DNA of 21,775 nucleotides from DASQVO01 sp035640715 (GCA_035640715.1 DASQVO010000315.1:1-21775), one strand, 5' to 3'. Shown: positions 1-7,126, numbered from the stretch's first letter. The notes: generated from the letters alone by a model not told the origin. Numbers and translations are program-made.

Positions 1-665
1 AGAGACAGCAGCGCGCGAGCGTGCCCGGCGCTCAGTACGCCGGCGGCGACACGCTTCTGCACAGCCGGCGGCAGGTTCAGCAGGCGAAGGGTGTTGGAGA
101 TGTGCGGCCTGGATCGGCCGATCTTCCGTGCCAGCTGTTCATGGGTGGCCCCGAAGTCATCGAGCAGCTGCTGGTAGGCGGCGGCTTCCTCCAGGGGATC
201 GAGTTGCTGCCGGTGCAGGTTCTCTATGAGCGCGTCGCGCAGCAGATCGGTGTCGGCAGTCTCACGGACGATCGCCGGGATATATTCCAGGTCCGCCCGC
301 TGCGAGGCACGCCACCTGCGTTCTCCCATGATCAGTTCGTAGTGCCCGGGCATGACCTTGCGGACGACAACTGGCTGCAGCAGGCCGACTTCTCGTATCG
401 AGGAGGCCAGCTCATCCAGCGCATCCTCATCGAAGGTGCGCCGCGGCTGACGGGGATTGGGCGTGATCGAGCCGATCGCCACCTCCTCGAAGTACGCACC
501 AGCGATCGGCTCGGCGGCGGGCATGCCGTCGGGAGCGACCGTGACGTTCTGGTCCGGCATGACTGCGGTTCTTACGCCCGCCGCCGGTTCGCTCCCGCCG
601 ATGCCTCCCGCAGCCGGGATAAGCGCGCCGAGCCCCTTGCCAAGCCCTCGCCTTTGCTGAGTCAC
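1..665 (-). CDS. parB: Chromosome partitioning protein ParB (5' part, runs off the window)
   Basis: ParB binds parS sites near the origin, spreads as a CTP-dependent clamp and works with the ATPase ParA to segregate new origins. About 221 codons of the N-terminal part are visible; the C-terminal dimerisation domain lies outside the window. The protein opens with the typical ParB start QRRGLGKGLGALIP, followed by a short variable linker. The N-domain has ITPNPRQPRRTFDEDALDEL, the CTP-binding GERRWRA box and ALIENLHRQQLDPLEEAAAY. The helix-turn-helix follows (EQLARKIGRSRPHISNTLRLLNL). The start is GTG at 663-665, with GGAG five bases upstream. The gene is in the same orientation as parA but about 680 bp downstream of it, whereas the two are normally almost contiguous, so parB may need its own promoter here. 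Identity is secure; only the length is unknown. Confidence 0.96.
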   Translation of the reverse strand, partial: MTQQRRGLGKGLGALIPAAGGIGGSEPAAGVRTAVMPDQNVTVAPDGMPAAEPIAGAYFEEVAIGSITPNPRQPRRTFDEDALDELASSIREVGLLQPVVVRKVMPGHYELIMGERRWRASQRADLEYIPAIVRETADTDLLRDALIENLHRQQLDPLEEAAAYQQLLDDFGATHEQLARKIGRSRPHISNTLRLLNLPPAVQKRVAAGVLSAGHARALLS

Positions 666-706
666 TGCATCTCCTTGCTCCGCAATGTCTAGCCCACCGG
701 CTATCC

Positions 707-730
707 TGCCAGGTCATTCCGGGCCTGGCA
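707..730. promoter_or_regulatory. Inverted repeat upstream of parB
   Basis: TGCCAGG and CCTGGCA form a perfect 7-bp inverted repeat with a 10-base spacer, about 40-65 bases upstream of the parB GTG. The position suits an operator or a hairpin in the parB leader. No -35/-10 pair is convincing here, so the function is open. Confidence 0.3.
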
Positions 731-859
731 CTACCGAAGCCAACATGCGAACCGATTCACGCGACACCAGGCGCTACCGCGGGAGCCGCCAGGGTGCGAT
801 CGGCTGCCGCTAAACCACACATCGCCACCCGGCCCGGCACGGCGGTGGCTGGCTCACGA

Positions 860-1320
860 GGGAGCCGTATGCCCCCGGAGGCGGCGCTCGGGAGGCCTAG
901 GGGTATCCCCGGCGCGCCGCGTTGGGACGTGGGGCGGACTGTCGACCACCAGCGGTGCCGCCGGAGCGGGTCATCGGCTCCCCGTCACCGTGTCTGCTCT
1001 GCCTGGGGGCCGTGTGCCCCGAGGTGGCGCTTGGGGGGCCTGGGGGGTGTCCCCCCGGTCCAGCAACCCGGGACTTCAGTGGGCCGTCAAACGCACCGTC
1101 GCAGGCGCCGCCGGAGCGGGCGCAGGCTCCCCCGCGCCGCCGGAGGGCTGCATAGGCTCCCTGTGCGTACCAGATGGTTTTCCGTGCGCGGGGAGCCGTA
1201 TGCCCCGGAGGCGGCGCTCGGGGGGACTGGGGGGTGTCCCCCCAGCGCGCCACGTTCGGACGTGGAGCGGACCGTCAGCGCCCATCAGCGGCGCCGCCGG
1301 AGGGCTGCATAGGCTCCCCC
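860..1320. repeat. Three degenerate copies of a GC-rich hairpin repeat between parA and parB
   Basis: Copies begin near 860, 1004 and 1191. Copies 1 and 3 share a nearly identical segment of about 32 bp (860-892 and 1191-1222, starting GGGAGCCGTATGCCCC). Each copy then has a G-run/C-run hairpin: at 1228-1246, CTGGGGGG, TGT, CCCCCCAG pair perfectly; the equivalents are near 1040-1056 and 897-911. A second module ending in GGCTCCCC recurs at about 953-982, 1103-1132, 1134-1161 and 1291-1320. The last two of these share 28 identical bases. No convincing protein is encoded: the open frames across it are GC-rich shadows with no recognisable domain. The segment fills most of the 680-bp parA-parB gap. 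It could be a dispersed intergenic repeat of this genome or a decayed small element. Confidence 0.75.
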
Positions 1321-1330
1321 CACCTGCGGT

Positions 1331-1346
1331 GGCGCCGATAGGCGCC
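1331..1346 (-). terminator. Possible hairpin just after parA
   Basis: GGCGCC, GATA, GGCGCC forms a 6-bp stem with a 4-base loop immediately after the parA stop codon. There is no U-run, so this is at most an actinobacterial-style terminator without a tail. GGCGCC is self-complementary, which makes it weak evidence. Confidence 0.25.
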
Positions 1347-1347
1347 G

Positions 1348-2715
1348 TTAAGCGTCTATGTCCGCGCTGCGCATGGATAGTTCCCGCGCAGCCTCGACGT
1401 AGGCGATCGAGCCAGTGGAGCCGGGGTCGTACGTGATCACGGACTGCCCGTAGCTCGGCGCCTCGGACACACGCACGCTTCGCGGGATGATGGACTGCAG
1501 AACGACCTCGCCGAAGTGCGACCGCACATCGTCGGCAACCTGGGATGCCAGCCGGGTGCGCCCGTCGTACATCGTCAGCAGGATCGTCGAGACCTGCAGG
1601 TGCGGATTCAGGTGGCCCTTCACCAGGTCTACGGTTCTGAGCAGTTGCTCGAGCCCTTCCAGCGCGTAGTACTCGCACTGAATGGGGATGAGGACTTCCT
1701 TCGCCGCGACCAGTGCGTTCAGCGTGAGCAGGCCCAGCGACGGCGGGCAGTCGATGAATATGTAGTCGAGGCCTGAGTGGTCGTAGGCCGTGACCGCGCG
1801 GGAAAGCCTTGACTCGCGCGCAACGAGCGGAACGAGTTCGATCTCCGCACCCGCCAGGTCGATCGTGGCCGGCGCGCAATACAGCCCGGGCAGTCCCTCA
1901 ACCGGCCGGACGATATCCGCCAGCGGCCGGTCCTCGACCAGGGTGTTGTAGACGGAAGGCGCCCCAACGTGATGATCCACATCCAGTGCCGTGGATGCGT
2001 TCCCCTGCGGGTCGAGGTCCACGACGAGAACACGTGATCCGTGCTGCGCAAGGCTCGCAGCCAGGTTCACTGCCGTCGTCGTCTTCCCAACGCCGCCCTT
2101 CTGGTTAGCGATCGTCATGATCCGGCAGTGTGCGGGGCGAGGCCATATCCGGCCATCGCCGGCGCCCCGGACGCCAACCGCTGCCTCGGCCGCGCGGGCG
2201 ATCGGAGTGTCGTGCAGATTCTGCGACACCTCCGGTATCACTACCGAGCCGACGCTGCCGTTGTTGTGCACCGCCGTTCCCATATGCATCGCGCCCTCCA
2301 CTCCGTTCAGGGGCGGCTCCTGCGCCGTAGGCATCGCAGCCGGCTTAGCCATAGTTCCACGTGAAACCGCAGCCGACAATGCCTGCTGTACCCGTGCCGG
2401 ACCGGATTCGCCCGGCGGATGCGCGCCGTTCACCATCCCACCTTCCGTCGGCGCGCCGCCCGCCGCGTTCACGCGCTCACCTGACCTGCCCTGCCTGCCA
2501 TCCGTTGCCTCGCCGTCACCATCCGCAACGGACGGCGGCGGCGGCGCCACGGCGGTGGCGGCGACCGCCACATCACCGTTCGGCTGCCCTCCCGGCCACC
2601 CCAGCCCTGGCCCCGCAGGCCGCCCGTGCCCCGCCCCGGGAAACCCGGACAGCGCGGAGCCGGGAGCCCCGGAAGCCGGACCGTCAGGCCAGCCAAGGCC
2701 TTCCGCAGGCACCAT
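1348..2715 (-). CDS. parA: Chromosome partitioning ATPase ParA (Soj family) with a long N-terminal extension
   Basis: ParA is the nucleoid-binding ATPase that moves ParB-parS complexes. With the ATG at 2715 the product is 455 residues, with the MinD/ParA core from about residue 200. The deviant Walker A is KGGVGKTT (206-213), followed by VLVVDLDPQGNAST, the Walker B region FIDCPPSLG and IQCEYYALEG. The C-terminal part has RSVRVSEAPSYGQSV. Related ParAs are usually about 300-360 residues; here the first ~115 residues are Gly/Pro/Ala-rich and probably disordered. The section around 117-121 (VSRGT) is encoded by the parS site, as VSRET is in Streptomyces ParA, and is followed by DTPIARAAEAAV, also seen in relatives, so at least this part of the extension is genuine. 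GAGAGGAG lies seven bases before ATG 2715; GTG 2718 is an alternative. Starts near M122 (2352) or M200 (2118) cannot be excluded. Confidence 0.93.
   Translation of the reverse strand: MVPAEGLGWPDGPASGAPGSALSGFPGAGHGRPAGPGLGWPGGQPNGDVAVAATAVAPPPPSVADGDGEATDGRQGRSGERVNAAGGAPTEGGMVNGAHPPGESGPARVQQALSAAVSRGTMAKPAAMPTAQEPPLNGVEGAMHMGTAVHNNGSVGSVVIPEVSQNLHDTPIARAAEAAVGVRGAGDGRIWPRPAHCRIMTIANQKGGVGKTTTAVNLAASLAQHGSRVLVVDLDPQGNASTALDVDHHVGAPSVYNTLVEDRPLADIVRPVEGLPGLYCAPATIDLAGAEIELVPLVARESRLSRAVTAYDHSGLDYIFIDCPPSLGLLTLNALVAAKEVLIPIQCEYYALEGLEQLLRTVDLVKGHLNPHLQVSTILLTMYDGRTRLASQVADDVRSHFGEVVLQSIIPRSVRVSEAPSYGQSVITYDPGSTGSIAYVEAARELSMRSADIDA
2354..2367. promoter_or_regulatory. parS: parS centromere-like site inside parA
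   Basis: The plus strand reads GTTCCACGTGAAAC, one base from the perfect parS palindrome GTTTCACGTGAAAC. It lies in the parA 5' coding region, immediately upstream of an internal ATG, where it encodes VSRGT. This is the position of parS in other actinobacterial parA genes. ParB bound here could load at the origin and may also affect parA expression. I saw no second site this good in the window. Confidence 0.85.
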
Positions 2716-2839
2716 CACGCTGCTCCTCTCCGCAAGCGCATGCCCCGCCTGCAGTTGTCTGCGCGCGAGGCCACTTCGGGGTCAATGGGGTAACGGCAAG
2801 GTCCCATGCGTTTACCGTCGGCTCCGGATCTTCCCGCTG

Positions 2840-3538
2840 TCAATGTCCCCGGCTGTTATCTCTCACCAGGAACCGGACGACCGTTGTCGGTGGTTCGACG
2901 ATACCGTGGCCGACCGTCAGAACCTCCGCGCCGCGCGCACCAAGCCGCTGCAGCACCGGCTCCGCCTTCGCGAGTTCGGCCCGTGCACCGCGCCCCTTCA
3001 GCGCGAGGACCGTCCCGCCCGGCCGGACGACACCCACCGAAAGTTCCGCAAGCCGGTCCATCGGTGCTACCGCCCGCGCTGTCGCCACGTCCGCGCACAG
3101 CTTCCCGGCCGCCTCTTCTGCCCTGCCACGGCAGACCGTGACGTTGGCGAGGCCCAGTTCAGCGACACATTCATCGAGGAATGCCGTGCGCCGCAGCATT
3201 GGCTCAAGCAGGACCATACGGACCCTGGGCAGCAGCATCGCGATGACAAGGCCCGGCAGTCCGGCGCCCGAGCCAATGTCGACAACCTCAGCTTCGGCCG
3301 GGATCAGCTCGGCGACGACCGCGCAGTTCAGCAGGTGCCGCTCCCACAGACGCGGGACCTCCCGGGGACCAATCAGCCCTCGTTCCACGCCGCGCTCGGC
3401 GAGAAGGGACGCGTACCGGCACGCCGTCTGCATGGCGGGACCGAATACCGCTGCCGCCGTATCGGGCGGCGCCGGGGAAAGTGACGTCGTCAGAGTCGCG
3501 GTGTGGAGACTCTGGCCTTCAGGCCGGGGAGGAAACAC
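2840..3538 (-). CDS. rsmG: 16S rRNA (guanine-527-N7)-methyltransferase RsmG (GidB)
   Basis: RsmG methylates G527 of 16S rRNA using S-adenosylmethionine; its loss is a known cause of low-level streptomycin resistance. The 232-residue product has the family features in order: VFGPAMQTACRYASLLAERG, GLIGPREVPRLWERHLLNC, the SAM-binding VVDIGSGAGLPGL, LLEPMLRRTAFLDE, RGRAEE, TARAVAPMDRLAEL and the VLALKGRGA loop. The start is GTG 3538, with AGGA eight bases upstream. The first ~13 residues (MFPPRPEGQSLHT) do not resemble RsmG and are encoded by the hairpin end of the IS605-like relic, so the start appears to have been donated by that insertion. ATG 3433 is in frame but would cut into conserved sequence. 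It is 121 bp upstream of parA, in the same direction. Confidence 0.93.
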   Translation of the reverse strand: MFPPRPEGQSLHTATLTTSLSPAPPDTAAAVFGPAMQTACRYASLLAERGVERGLIGPREVPRLWERHLLNCAVVAELIPAEAEVVDIGSGAGLPGLVIAMLLPRVRMVLLEPMLRRTAFLDECVAELGLANVTVCRGRAEEAAGKLCADVATARAVAPMDRLAELSVGVVRPGGTVLALKGRGARAELAKAEPVLQRLGARGAEVLTVGHGIVEPPTTVVRFLVRDNSRGH

Positions 3539-3836
3539 TGCTCCCTTCCTGCGGCGTGCCGTGCAGTGACTGTACGGACAGCACCGCTAGCGTGTGAGGC
3601 GCGGCGAAGGTGGTGAAGTGGACGTATAAGTACCGTTTCTATCCCTCGCCTGAACAGGCAGCCGAACTGCCCCGCCCCTCCGGCGCTGAGCCATCCACAG
3701 TCACGGTGAGCAGGGACAGCGCGGGACGCTGGTTTGTGTCGCTGCTGTGCGAGTACCCGGTCCAGACCCTGCCGCACGGCGGCGCGGTCGTGGGGATCGA
3801 CGCGGCTCGCGCCGTCCTTCAGGGCGAGGAGCATGT
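3511..3836 (+). mobile_element. Internally deleted IS200/IS605-type relic (MITE/PATE-like)
   Basis: Two similar hairpins in the same orientation bracket a transposase remnant: GGCC-TTCA-GGCC followed by GGGGAGGA at 3514-3533, and GTCC-TTCA-GGGC followed by GAGGAGCATG at 3814-3834. The CCTTCAGG centres are 300 bp apart. Subterminal hairpins rather than inverted terminal repeats are typical of IS200/IS605 elements, and the second one looks like their right end (hairpin, then GGAG..ATGTCAA). The relic sits between the khpB stop and the rsmG start. Mobility without a helper TnpA is not possible from what is present. An alternative reading is two nested element ends instead of one element. Confidence 0.65.
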
Positions 3837-3837
3837 C
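3610..3837 (+). pseudogene. Remnant of an IS605-family TnpB (OrfB) nuclease gene
   Basis: The frame opens with KWTYKYRFYPSPEQAAEL, the typical start of IS605 OrfB/TnpB proteins. It then jumps to VTVSRDSAGRWFVSLLCEYPV and GGAVVGIDAA, which in intact TnpB come well over 100 residues later, just before and at the first RuvC aspartate (VGID). Everything after that is missing and the frame runs into the right-end hairpin and the khpB 3' end. So about 75 codons remain of a protein normally near 400 residues; neither a full RuvC site nor a zinc ribbon is left. It is non-functional as a nuclease. Confidence 0.75.
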
Positions 3838-4504
3838 AATCAGCGGGATACACGACGACCCGCCGGTTCGGCTCCTCACCCTCTGACTCGCTGCGCAGGC
3901 CCATTTCTGCCACCGCGCCGTGCACGACCTTGCGCTCAAAGGGCGTCATCGCGGCAAGCGGCTTGGGTACGCCCGTCCTCTTGACTTCATCCGCAGCGTC
4001 ACGCCCCACCTCGGTGAGCTCGGCACGGCGCCGCGCGCGGTAGCCGCCCACGTCGAGCATCAGCCTCGCCCGTATGCCGGTCTGCCGGTGAACCGCAAGG
4101 CGCGTCAGCTCCTGCAGCGCCTCCAGTACCTCACCACGGGGGCCGACCAGCTCATCGAGCGTCGCGCCCACCACAGAGACGACCGCCCGGTTGCCCTCGA
4201 CATCCATATCGATGTCGCCGTCCATGTCCGCGATGTCGAGCAGGCCCTCCACGTAGTCCGCGGCGATCTCGCTTTCCTGCTCAAGATCGGCGATGCTGAC
4301 GGGGGAATCCTCTTCGCCCGTGCCGTCCCGGCTGGGCTGCTCGTCCAGATCGTCCGCGTCAGCCTCAGCGTCCGCCATGTCTGCGACCGCCCCGAGATCC
4401 GAGTCGGCCTCGGTGGCGGCCGAGGGCCGCGCGGGATCCGTGCTCACCATCGTGCCCCGGTTGTTGCCTGGTACGTCACTCAGCATGTCCTCTGCCTGGC
4501 TCAC
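3836..4504 (-). CDS. khpB: KH-R3H single-stranded RNA-binding protein (Jag / KhpB, SpoIIIJ-associated)
   Basis: KhpB/Jag proteins bind RNA, usually with KhpA, and in Firmicutes influence cell division and elongation; the gene commonly follows yidC. This 222-residue protein has an acidic Asp/Glu/Ala-rich first ~75 residues in place of the classical Jag N-domain, as in other actinobacteria. A KH domain follows (about 95-160) with the GPRG loop in ELVGPRGEVLEALQELTRLAV. The R3H domain is at the end (about 190-222), with PFERKVVHGAV and SEGEEPNRRVVVYPAD. The start is GTG 4504; GGGAGG lies about seven bases upstream. It is 43 bases downstream of yidC and probably co-transcribed. The stop codon touches the right end of the IS relic without changing the conserved C-terminus. 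Confidence 0.93.
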   Translation of the reverse strand: MSQAEDMLSDVPGNNRGTMVSTDPARPSAATEADSDLGAVADMADAEADADDLDEQPSRDGTGEEDSPVSIADLEQESEIAADYVEGLLDIADMDGDIDMDVEGNRAVVSVVGATLDELVGPRGEVLEALQELTRLAVHRQTGIRARLMLDVGGYRARRRAELTEVGRDAADEVKRTGVPKPLAAMTPFERKVVHGAVAEMGLRSESEGEEPNRRVVVYPAD

Positions 4505-4547
4505 GACCGCACCTCCCGTCGAGAGCAGCCTGGTCCCTTCGGGTCAG

Positions 4548-5840
4548 TCACCGCTTGCCCGAACGCTTACTGCGCGATTGCCGCACCGGCTGCTGCCTGA
4601 CGAGCCTAGCCGCCGGGACCTCCGGCTCCGGCTCCGGCTCCGGCTTGCCCCTGACCAGCCTGCCGAGGCCGCGCCGCTGTGCGCCATCCGACGGCTTGTC
4701 GGCTCCCTGGGCCTGCGGGCGCGCAGGGCCTGCGGCGGCCGGGCGGCCGACGGGACGCTGCTGTGTTCCGCGGGCGCGCTGGCCATCGGTTCCCTTCCCA
4801 CCGGGCTTCGCAGTGGCACCAGCATTCGTCCTGCCACCGGAGGACGCCGAGGCCCCGTTCGCCGCACCCTTCCCGGCGGCCGAGGCACCGGCCTTGCCGT
4901 CGCTGCTGGCCGCCGCGGCATCCCTGCCTGTGGTCTTCGCTGCCGCGCTCCTGGCAGGCGTGTTCCTGGCTGGCGCGCTCCCGGCCGCGGCTGCCTTCGC
5001 CGGCGCGGCCGTGCCCTTCGCCGCCGGCCCGACCGCGCTCGCCGCTTCGGCACCATCCGTCATCGGATGGAAGTTCTTGAAGAGGATGTGCTGCTGGCCC
5101 AGCGTCCACACGTTCGTCGTGACCCAGTACAGGACGAGCCCGAACTGCCAGTACATGCCGCTCAGCGCGAACAGCGGGGCGATGTACATCATGTACTTCT
5201 GCGAGTTCGCCATCGGGTTGTCCGGATCCTGCCCAGGCTGGACGCCGATGCCGCGCTTGACGCTCTGCCGCATGGTAAGGAACGTGGTCGTCGCGCTGAT
5301 CAGGACCGTGATACCGATGACGATCTTCGCGCCGACGGGACCCGGTGCCAGATGATACGGCGGCAGCGGTGTGGTGACGATCCGGTCGGCGATCGTCGCG
5401 GTGATGATGTGCGCGTGCTGCGCGCTCGCCACGATGGCCGGGGTCAGCCCGTAGGCCGTCTTGTCCTCGGCGATCGTGCGCAGCACGTTGAACAGTGCGA
5501 AGAACACAGGAAGCTGGACCACCAGGGGAAGGCAGCCCGCGAGCGGGTTCGCGCCGTTCTCCTGGTAGAGCTTCATGACCTCCTGGTTCATGGTCTGCTT
5601 GTCGTTCTTGTATTTCTTCCGCAGCGCCGCCACCTGGGGGGCGAGTGCCGCCATCTTCCGCTGGGCGTGCATCTGCTTGACGAACAGCGGCACCAGGATC
5701 AGCCGCATCAAGACGACGAGGAGGACGATCGACAGTCCCCAGGACCATCCGCTCGACGCGCCAAAGGGGACGCTCAGCAGCGAATGCAGCCGCATCAGCA
5801 CCCATGCGACTGCCTCGTAGAACGGGTTAAGCAACCCCAC
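4548..5840 (-). CDS. yidC: Membrane protein insertase YidC (Oxa1/Alb3 family)
   Basis: YidC inserts and folds inner-membrane proteins, alone or with SecYEG. The 430-residue product has the short actinobacterial topology: a first membrane segment (about 35-55, SWGLSIVLLVVLMRLILVPLFV), the cytoplasmic helical hairpin (KQMHAQRKMAALAPQVAALRKKYKNDKQTMNQE), the GANPLAGCLPLVVQLPVFFALFNVL segment, then further segments around 170-195 and 220-260 (MMYIAPLFALSGMYWQFGLVLYWVTTNVWTL). The arginine in VLMRLILVPL is the conserved groove residue. After about residue 275 comes a tail of ~150 residues rich in Ala, Gly, Lys and Arg, with PEPEPEPE near the end; the basic tail may contact ribosomes (inference). 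The start is GTG 5840 with GGGAG seven bases upstream, three bases after the yidD stop. Confidence 0.95.
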   Translation of the reverse strand: MGLLNPFYEAVAWVLMRLHSLLSVPFGASSGWSWGLSIVLLVVLMRLILVPLFVKQMHAQRKMAALAPQVAALRKKYKNDKQTMNQEVMKLYQENGANPLAGCLPLVVQLPVFFALFNVLRTIAEDKTAYGLTPAIVASAQHAHIITATIADRIVTTPLPPYHLAPGPVGAKIVIGITVLISATTTFLTMRQSVKRGIGVQPGQDPDNPMANSQKYMMYIAPLFALSGMYWQFGLVLYWVTTNVWTLGQQHILFKNFHPMTDGAEAASAVGPAAKGTAAPAKAAAAGSAPARNTPARSAAAKTTGRDAAAASSDGKAGASAAGKGAANGASASSGGRTNAGATAKPGGKGTDGQRARGTQQRPVGRPAAAGPARPQAQGADKPSDGAQRRGLGRLVRGKPEPEPEPEVPAARLVRQQPVRQSRSKRSGKR

Positions 5841-5843
5841 CTG

Positions 5844-6122
5844 CTAGCTCCCTTGCGTTTCTGTGGATAGCGTGCCGGCCCGGGCCCGGGACGGCCTGCC
5901 GCCGGCACCGCGGGGCGGCACCGGATCGTAGCCCCCCGGGTTGAATGGGTGGCAGCGGGCCAGGCGGCGGGCGGCCAGCCACAGGCCGCGGGCCGCTCCG
6001 TGCTCCCGCAAGGCCTCGATAGCGTAGGCGCTGCACGAAGGCTCGAACCGGCATCGTGGCGGCAGCAGCGGGCTGACGAACCTCCGGTAGCCCGTCACCA
6101 CGGCCATAAGCACGCGTGCCAT
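5844..6122 (-). CDS. yidD: Membrane protein insertion efficiency factor YidD
   Basis: YidD is a small membrane-associated protein that assists YidC-dependent insertion. From ATG 6122 the product is 92 residues: an amphipathic N-terminal helix (MARVLMAVVTGYRRFVSPLL), then the signature PRCRFEPSCSAYAIEALREHGAARGLWLAARRLARCHPFNPGGYDPVP, which contains the conserved cysteines. An in-frame ATG at 6197 overlaps the rnpA stop as AATGA and would add 25 residues (MNAVKSGRIKPARVV...). That overlap could allow translational coupling, but the added residues are not typical of the family, so I prefer 6122. The neighbours rnpA and yidC are the standard partners. Confidence 0.92.
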   Translation of the reverse strand: MARVLMAVVTGYRRFVSPLLPPRCRFEPSCSAYAIEALREHGAARGLWLAARRLARCHPFNPGGYDPVPPRGAGGRPSRARAGTLSTETQGS

Positions 6123-6193
6123 GACCGTCGGCCCGTCCTGCCGGGCCGACGAGACCACGCGGGCCGGCTTAATCCGGCCACTCTTTACCGCGT

Positions 6194-6559
6194 TCATTCC
6201 TGACGCAGCGCCCCAACCTGCCGCCGCAGCAACCTGCTCATCACCAGATCCAGATCGGCGGCGAGATCCGCCTGGCGTGCGGTCGCGGCCGGGGGATTGG
6301 CACGCACCACAAGAAGGCTACCTGCCGGGAGCCCGTCAAGATAACCGCGCGCGAGCGCACGGAGACGACGTCTCACGCGGTTGCGCACTACGGCGGTACC
6401 GACCGCACGACTGACTACGAATCCTACCCTCGGAGATTCACTGCACTGACGCCGCGTCAGCAGATGGCCAGTGACATTCGGGCGTCCCGCACGGCTGCCG
6501 CAGCGCACGGTCAGCGTGAACTCCGGGCGGCGCCGCATCCTGAATTCGCTGGGGAGCAC
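6194..6559 (-). CDS. rnpA: Ribonuclease P protein component RnpA
   Basis: RnpA is the protein cofactor that helps the RnpB ribozyme recognise the 5' leader of precursor tRNAs. The 121-residue product has the expected layout: MLPSEFRMRRRPEF at the start, SPRVGFVVSRAVGTAVVRNRVRRRLRAL with the RNR box (about 60-70), then a helical C-terminus with LLVVRANPPAA and LDLVMSRLLRR. The start is GTG 6559. No strong ribosome-binding site is visible. It lies 44 bases downstream of rpmH and overlaps the longer yidD reading by a few bases, so rpmH-rnpA-yidD-yidC-khpB is probably one transcription unit. Confidence 0.94.
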   Translation of the reverse strand: MLPSEFRMRRRPEFTLTVRCGSRAGRPNVTGHLLTRRQCSESPRVGFVVSRAVGTAVVRNRVRRRLRALARGYLDGLPAGSLLVVRANPPAATARQADLAADLDLVMSRLLRRQVGALRQE

Positions 6560-6603
6560 GTCCGGGCATCCTGTGCCGCCGCACGCAAGCGCACGTCAGC
6601 GCG

Positions 6604-6741
6604 TCAGGCGCTGAGACGCACGCGGCTCTTGTGGCGACGCGCCGTGAGGACGGCGCGGCCAGCGCGCGTGCGCATGCGCAGCCGGAAGCCGTGGGTCCTG
6701 GCCCTGCGACGGTTGTTCGGCTGGAACGTGCGCTTGCTCAC
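6604..6741 (-). CDS. rpmH: 50S ribosomal protein L34
   Basis: This is a 45-residue, very basic ribosomal protein of the large subunit. The sequence MSKRTFQPNNRRRARTHGFR...ARRHKSRVRLSA matches L34 over its full length. The start is GTG 6741, with CTGGAG five bases upstream. It opens the minus-strand operon diverging from dnaA, the usual arrangement at bacterial origins. The frame is open further upstream, but sequence before the GTG shows no L34 character. Confidence 0.96.
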   Translation of the reverse strand: MSKRTFQPNNRRRARTHGFRLRMRTRAGRAVLTARRHKSRVRLSA

Positions 6742-6830
6742 CGGAACTCCAGGTGCATTTGATCGTCTTACAGTCCGCCACGCGGCGCCCGCATGGGCCT
6801 GCTGTACCGCCGTGCGGATTCGGCCTATGT

Positions 6831-6860
6831 ACGGTAAGCGTCCAGGGGGCCGGCGGTCAA
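6831..6860 (-). promoter_or_regulatory. Candidate promoter for rpmH
   Basis: On the minus strand TTGACC (6860-6855) and TACCGT (6836-6831) are separated by 18 bases, resembling a housekeeping actinobacterial promoter. They lie about 90 bases upstream of the rpmH GTG. This is a pattern match only. Confidence 0.4.
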
Positions 6861-7008
6861 ACCAGAGCACGGGATTGGAAGACCCGGCACGGGAAAGAGA
6901 AGGCCTGGGACGGGCTGCCCTGTACGCAACATGTTCCCTTGCGTTTACCGGAGAGCCATACTGGAACACTGCCGTTTACCAAGCACGCCCACGTCCAGCG
7001 CCATAGGC

Positions 7009-7126
7009 TGTGGACAACCACGCAATCTCACGGGTGCGCCCGTAGCCGCCTGCGCTCGCGGTAAGCGAAGGTGACGGCGTAGAGCGGGGTGTTACGTGCA
7101 CAAGCTGTGGACAGACCTGTGGACTA
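7009..7126 (+). promoter_or_regulatory. DnaA boxes in the rpmH-dnaA intergenic region
   Basis: TGTGGACAA (7009-7017) is the reverse complement of TTGTCCACA, a perfect actinobacterial DnaA box. TGTGGACAG (7106-7114) and the weaker TGTGGACTA (7118-7126) follow in the same orientation, four bases apart, 30-50 bases before the dnaA start. They suit autoregulation of dnaA and may also form part of the origin. The rest of the 413-bp gap (6742-7154) holds the rpmH leader and candidate promoter. I could not identify a convincing dnaA promoter. Confidence 0.75.

Noticed and set aside
794..1879. Several long overlapping open frames on both strands across the parA-parB gap (for example 794-1312 plus, 1076-1879 minus)
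   Set aside because: They cross the GC-rich repeats or parA in other frames, have no domain or ribosome-binding site and are Arg/Pro/Gly-rich in the way typical of GC-biased shadow frames.
1991..3569. Plus-strand open frames of 400-500 codons opposite parA and rsmG
   Set aside because: They are antisense to two certain genes and compositionally biased, with no recognisable motif.
5862..5870. DnaA-box-like TGTGGATAG at the 3' end of yidD
   Set aside because: An isolated match inside coding sequence, over 1 kb from the origin cluster; chance is a sufficient explanation.
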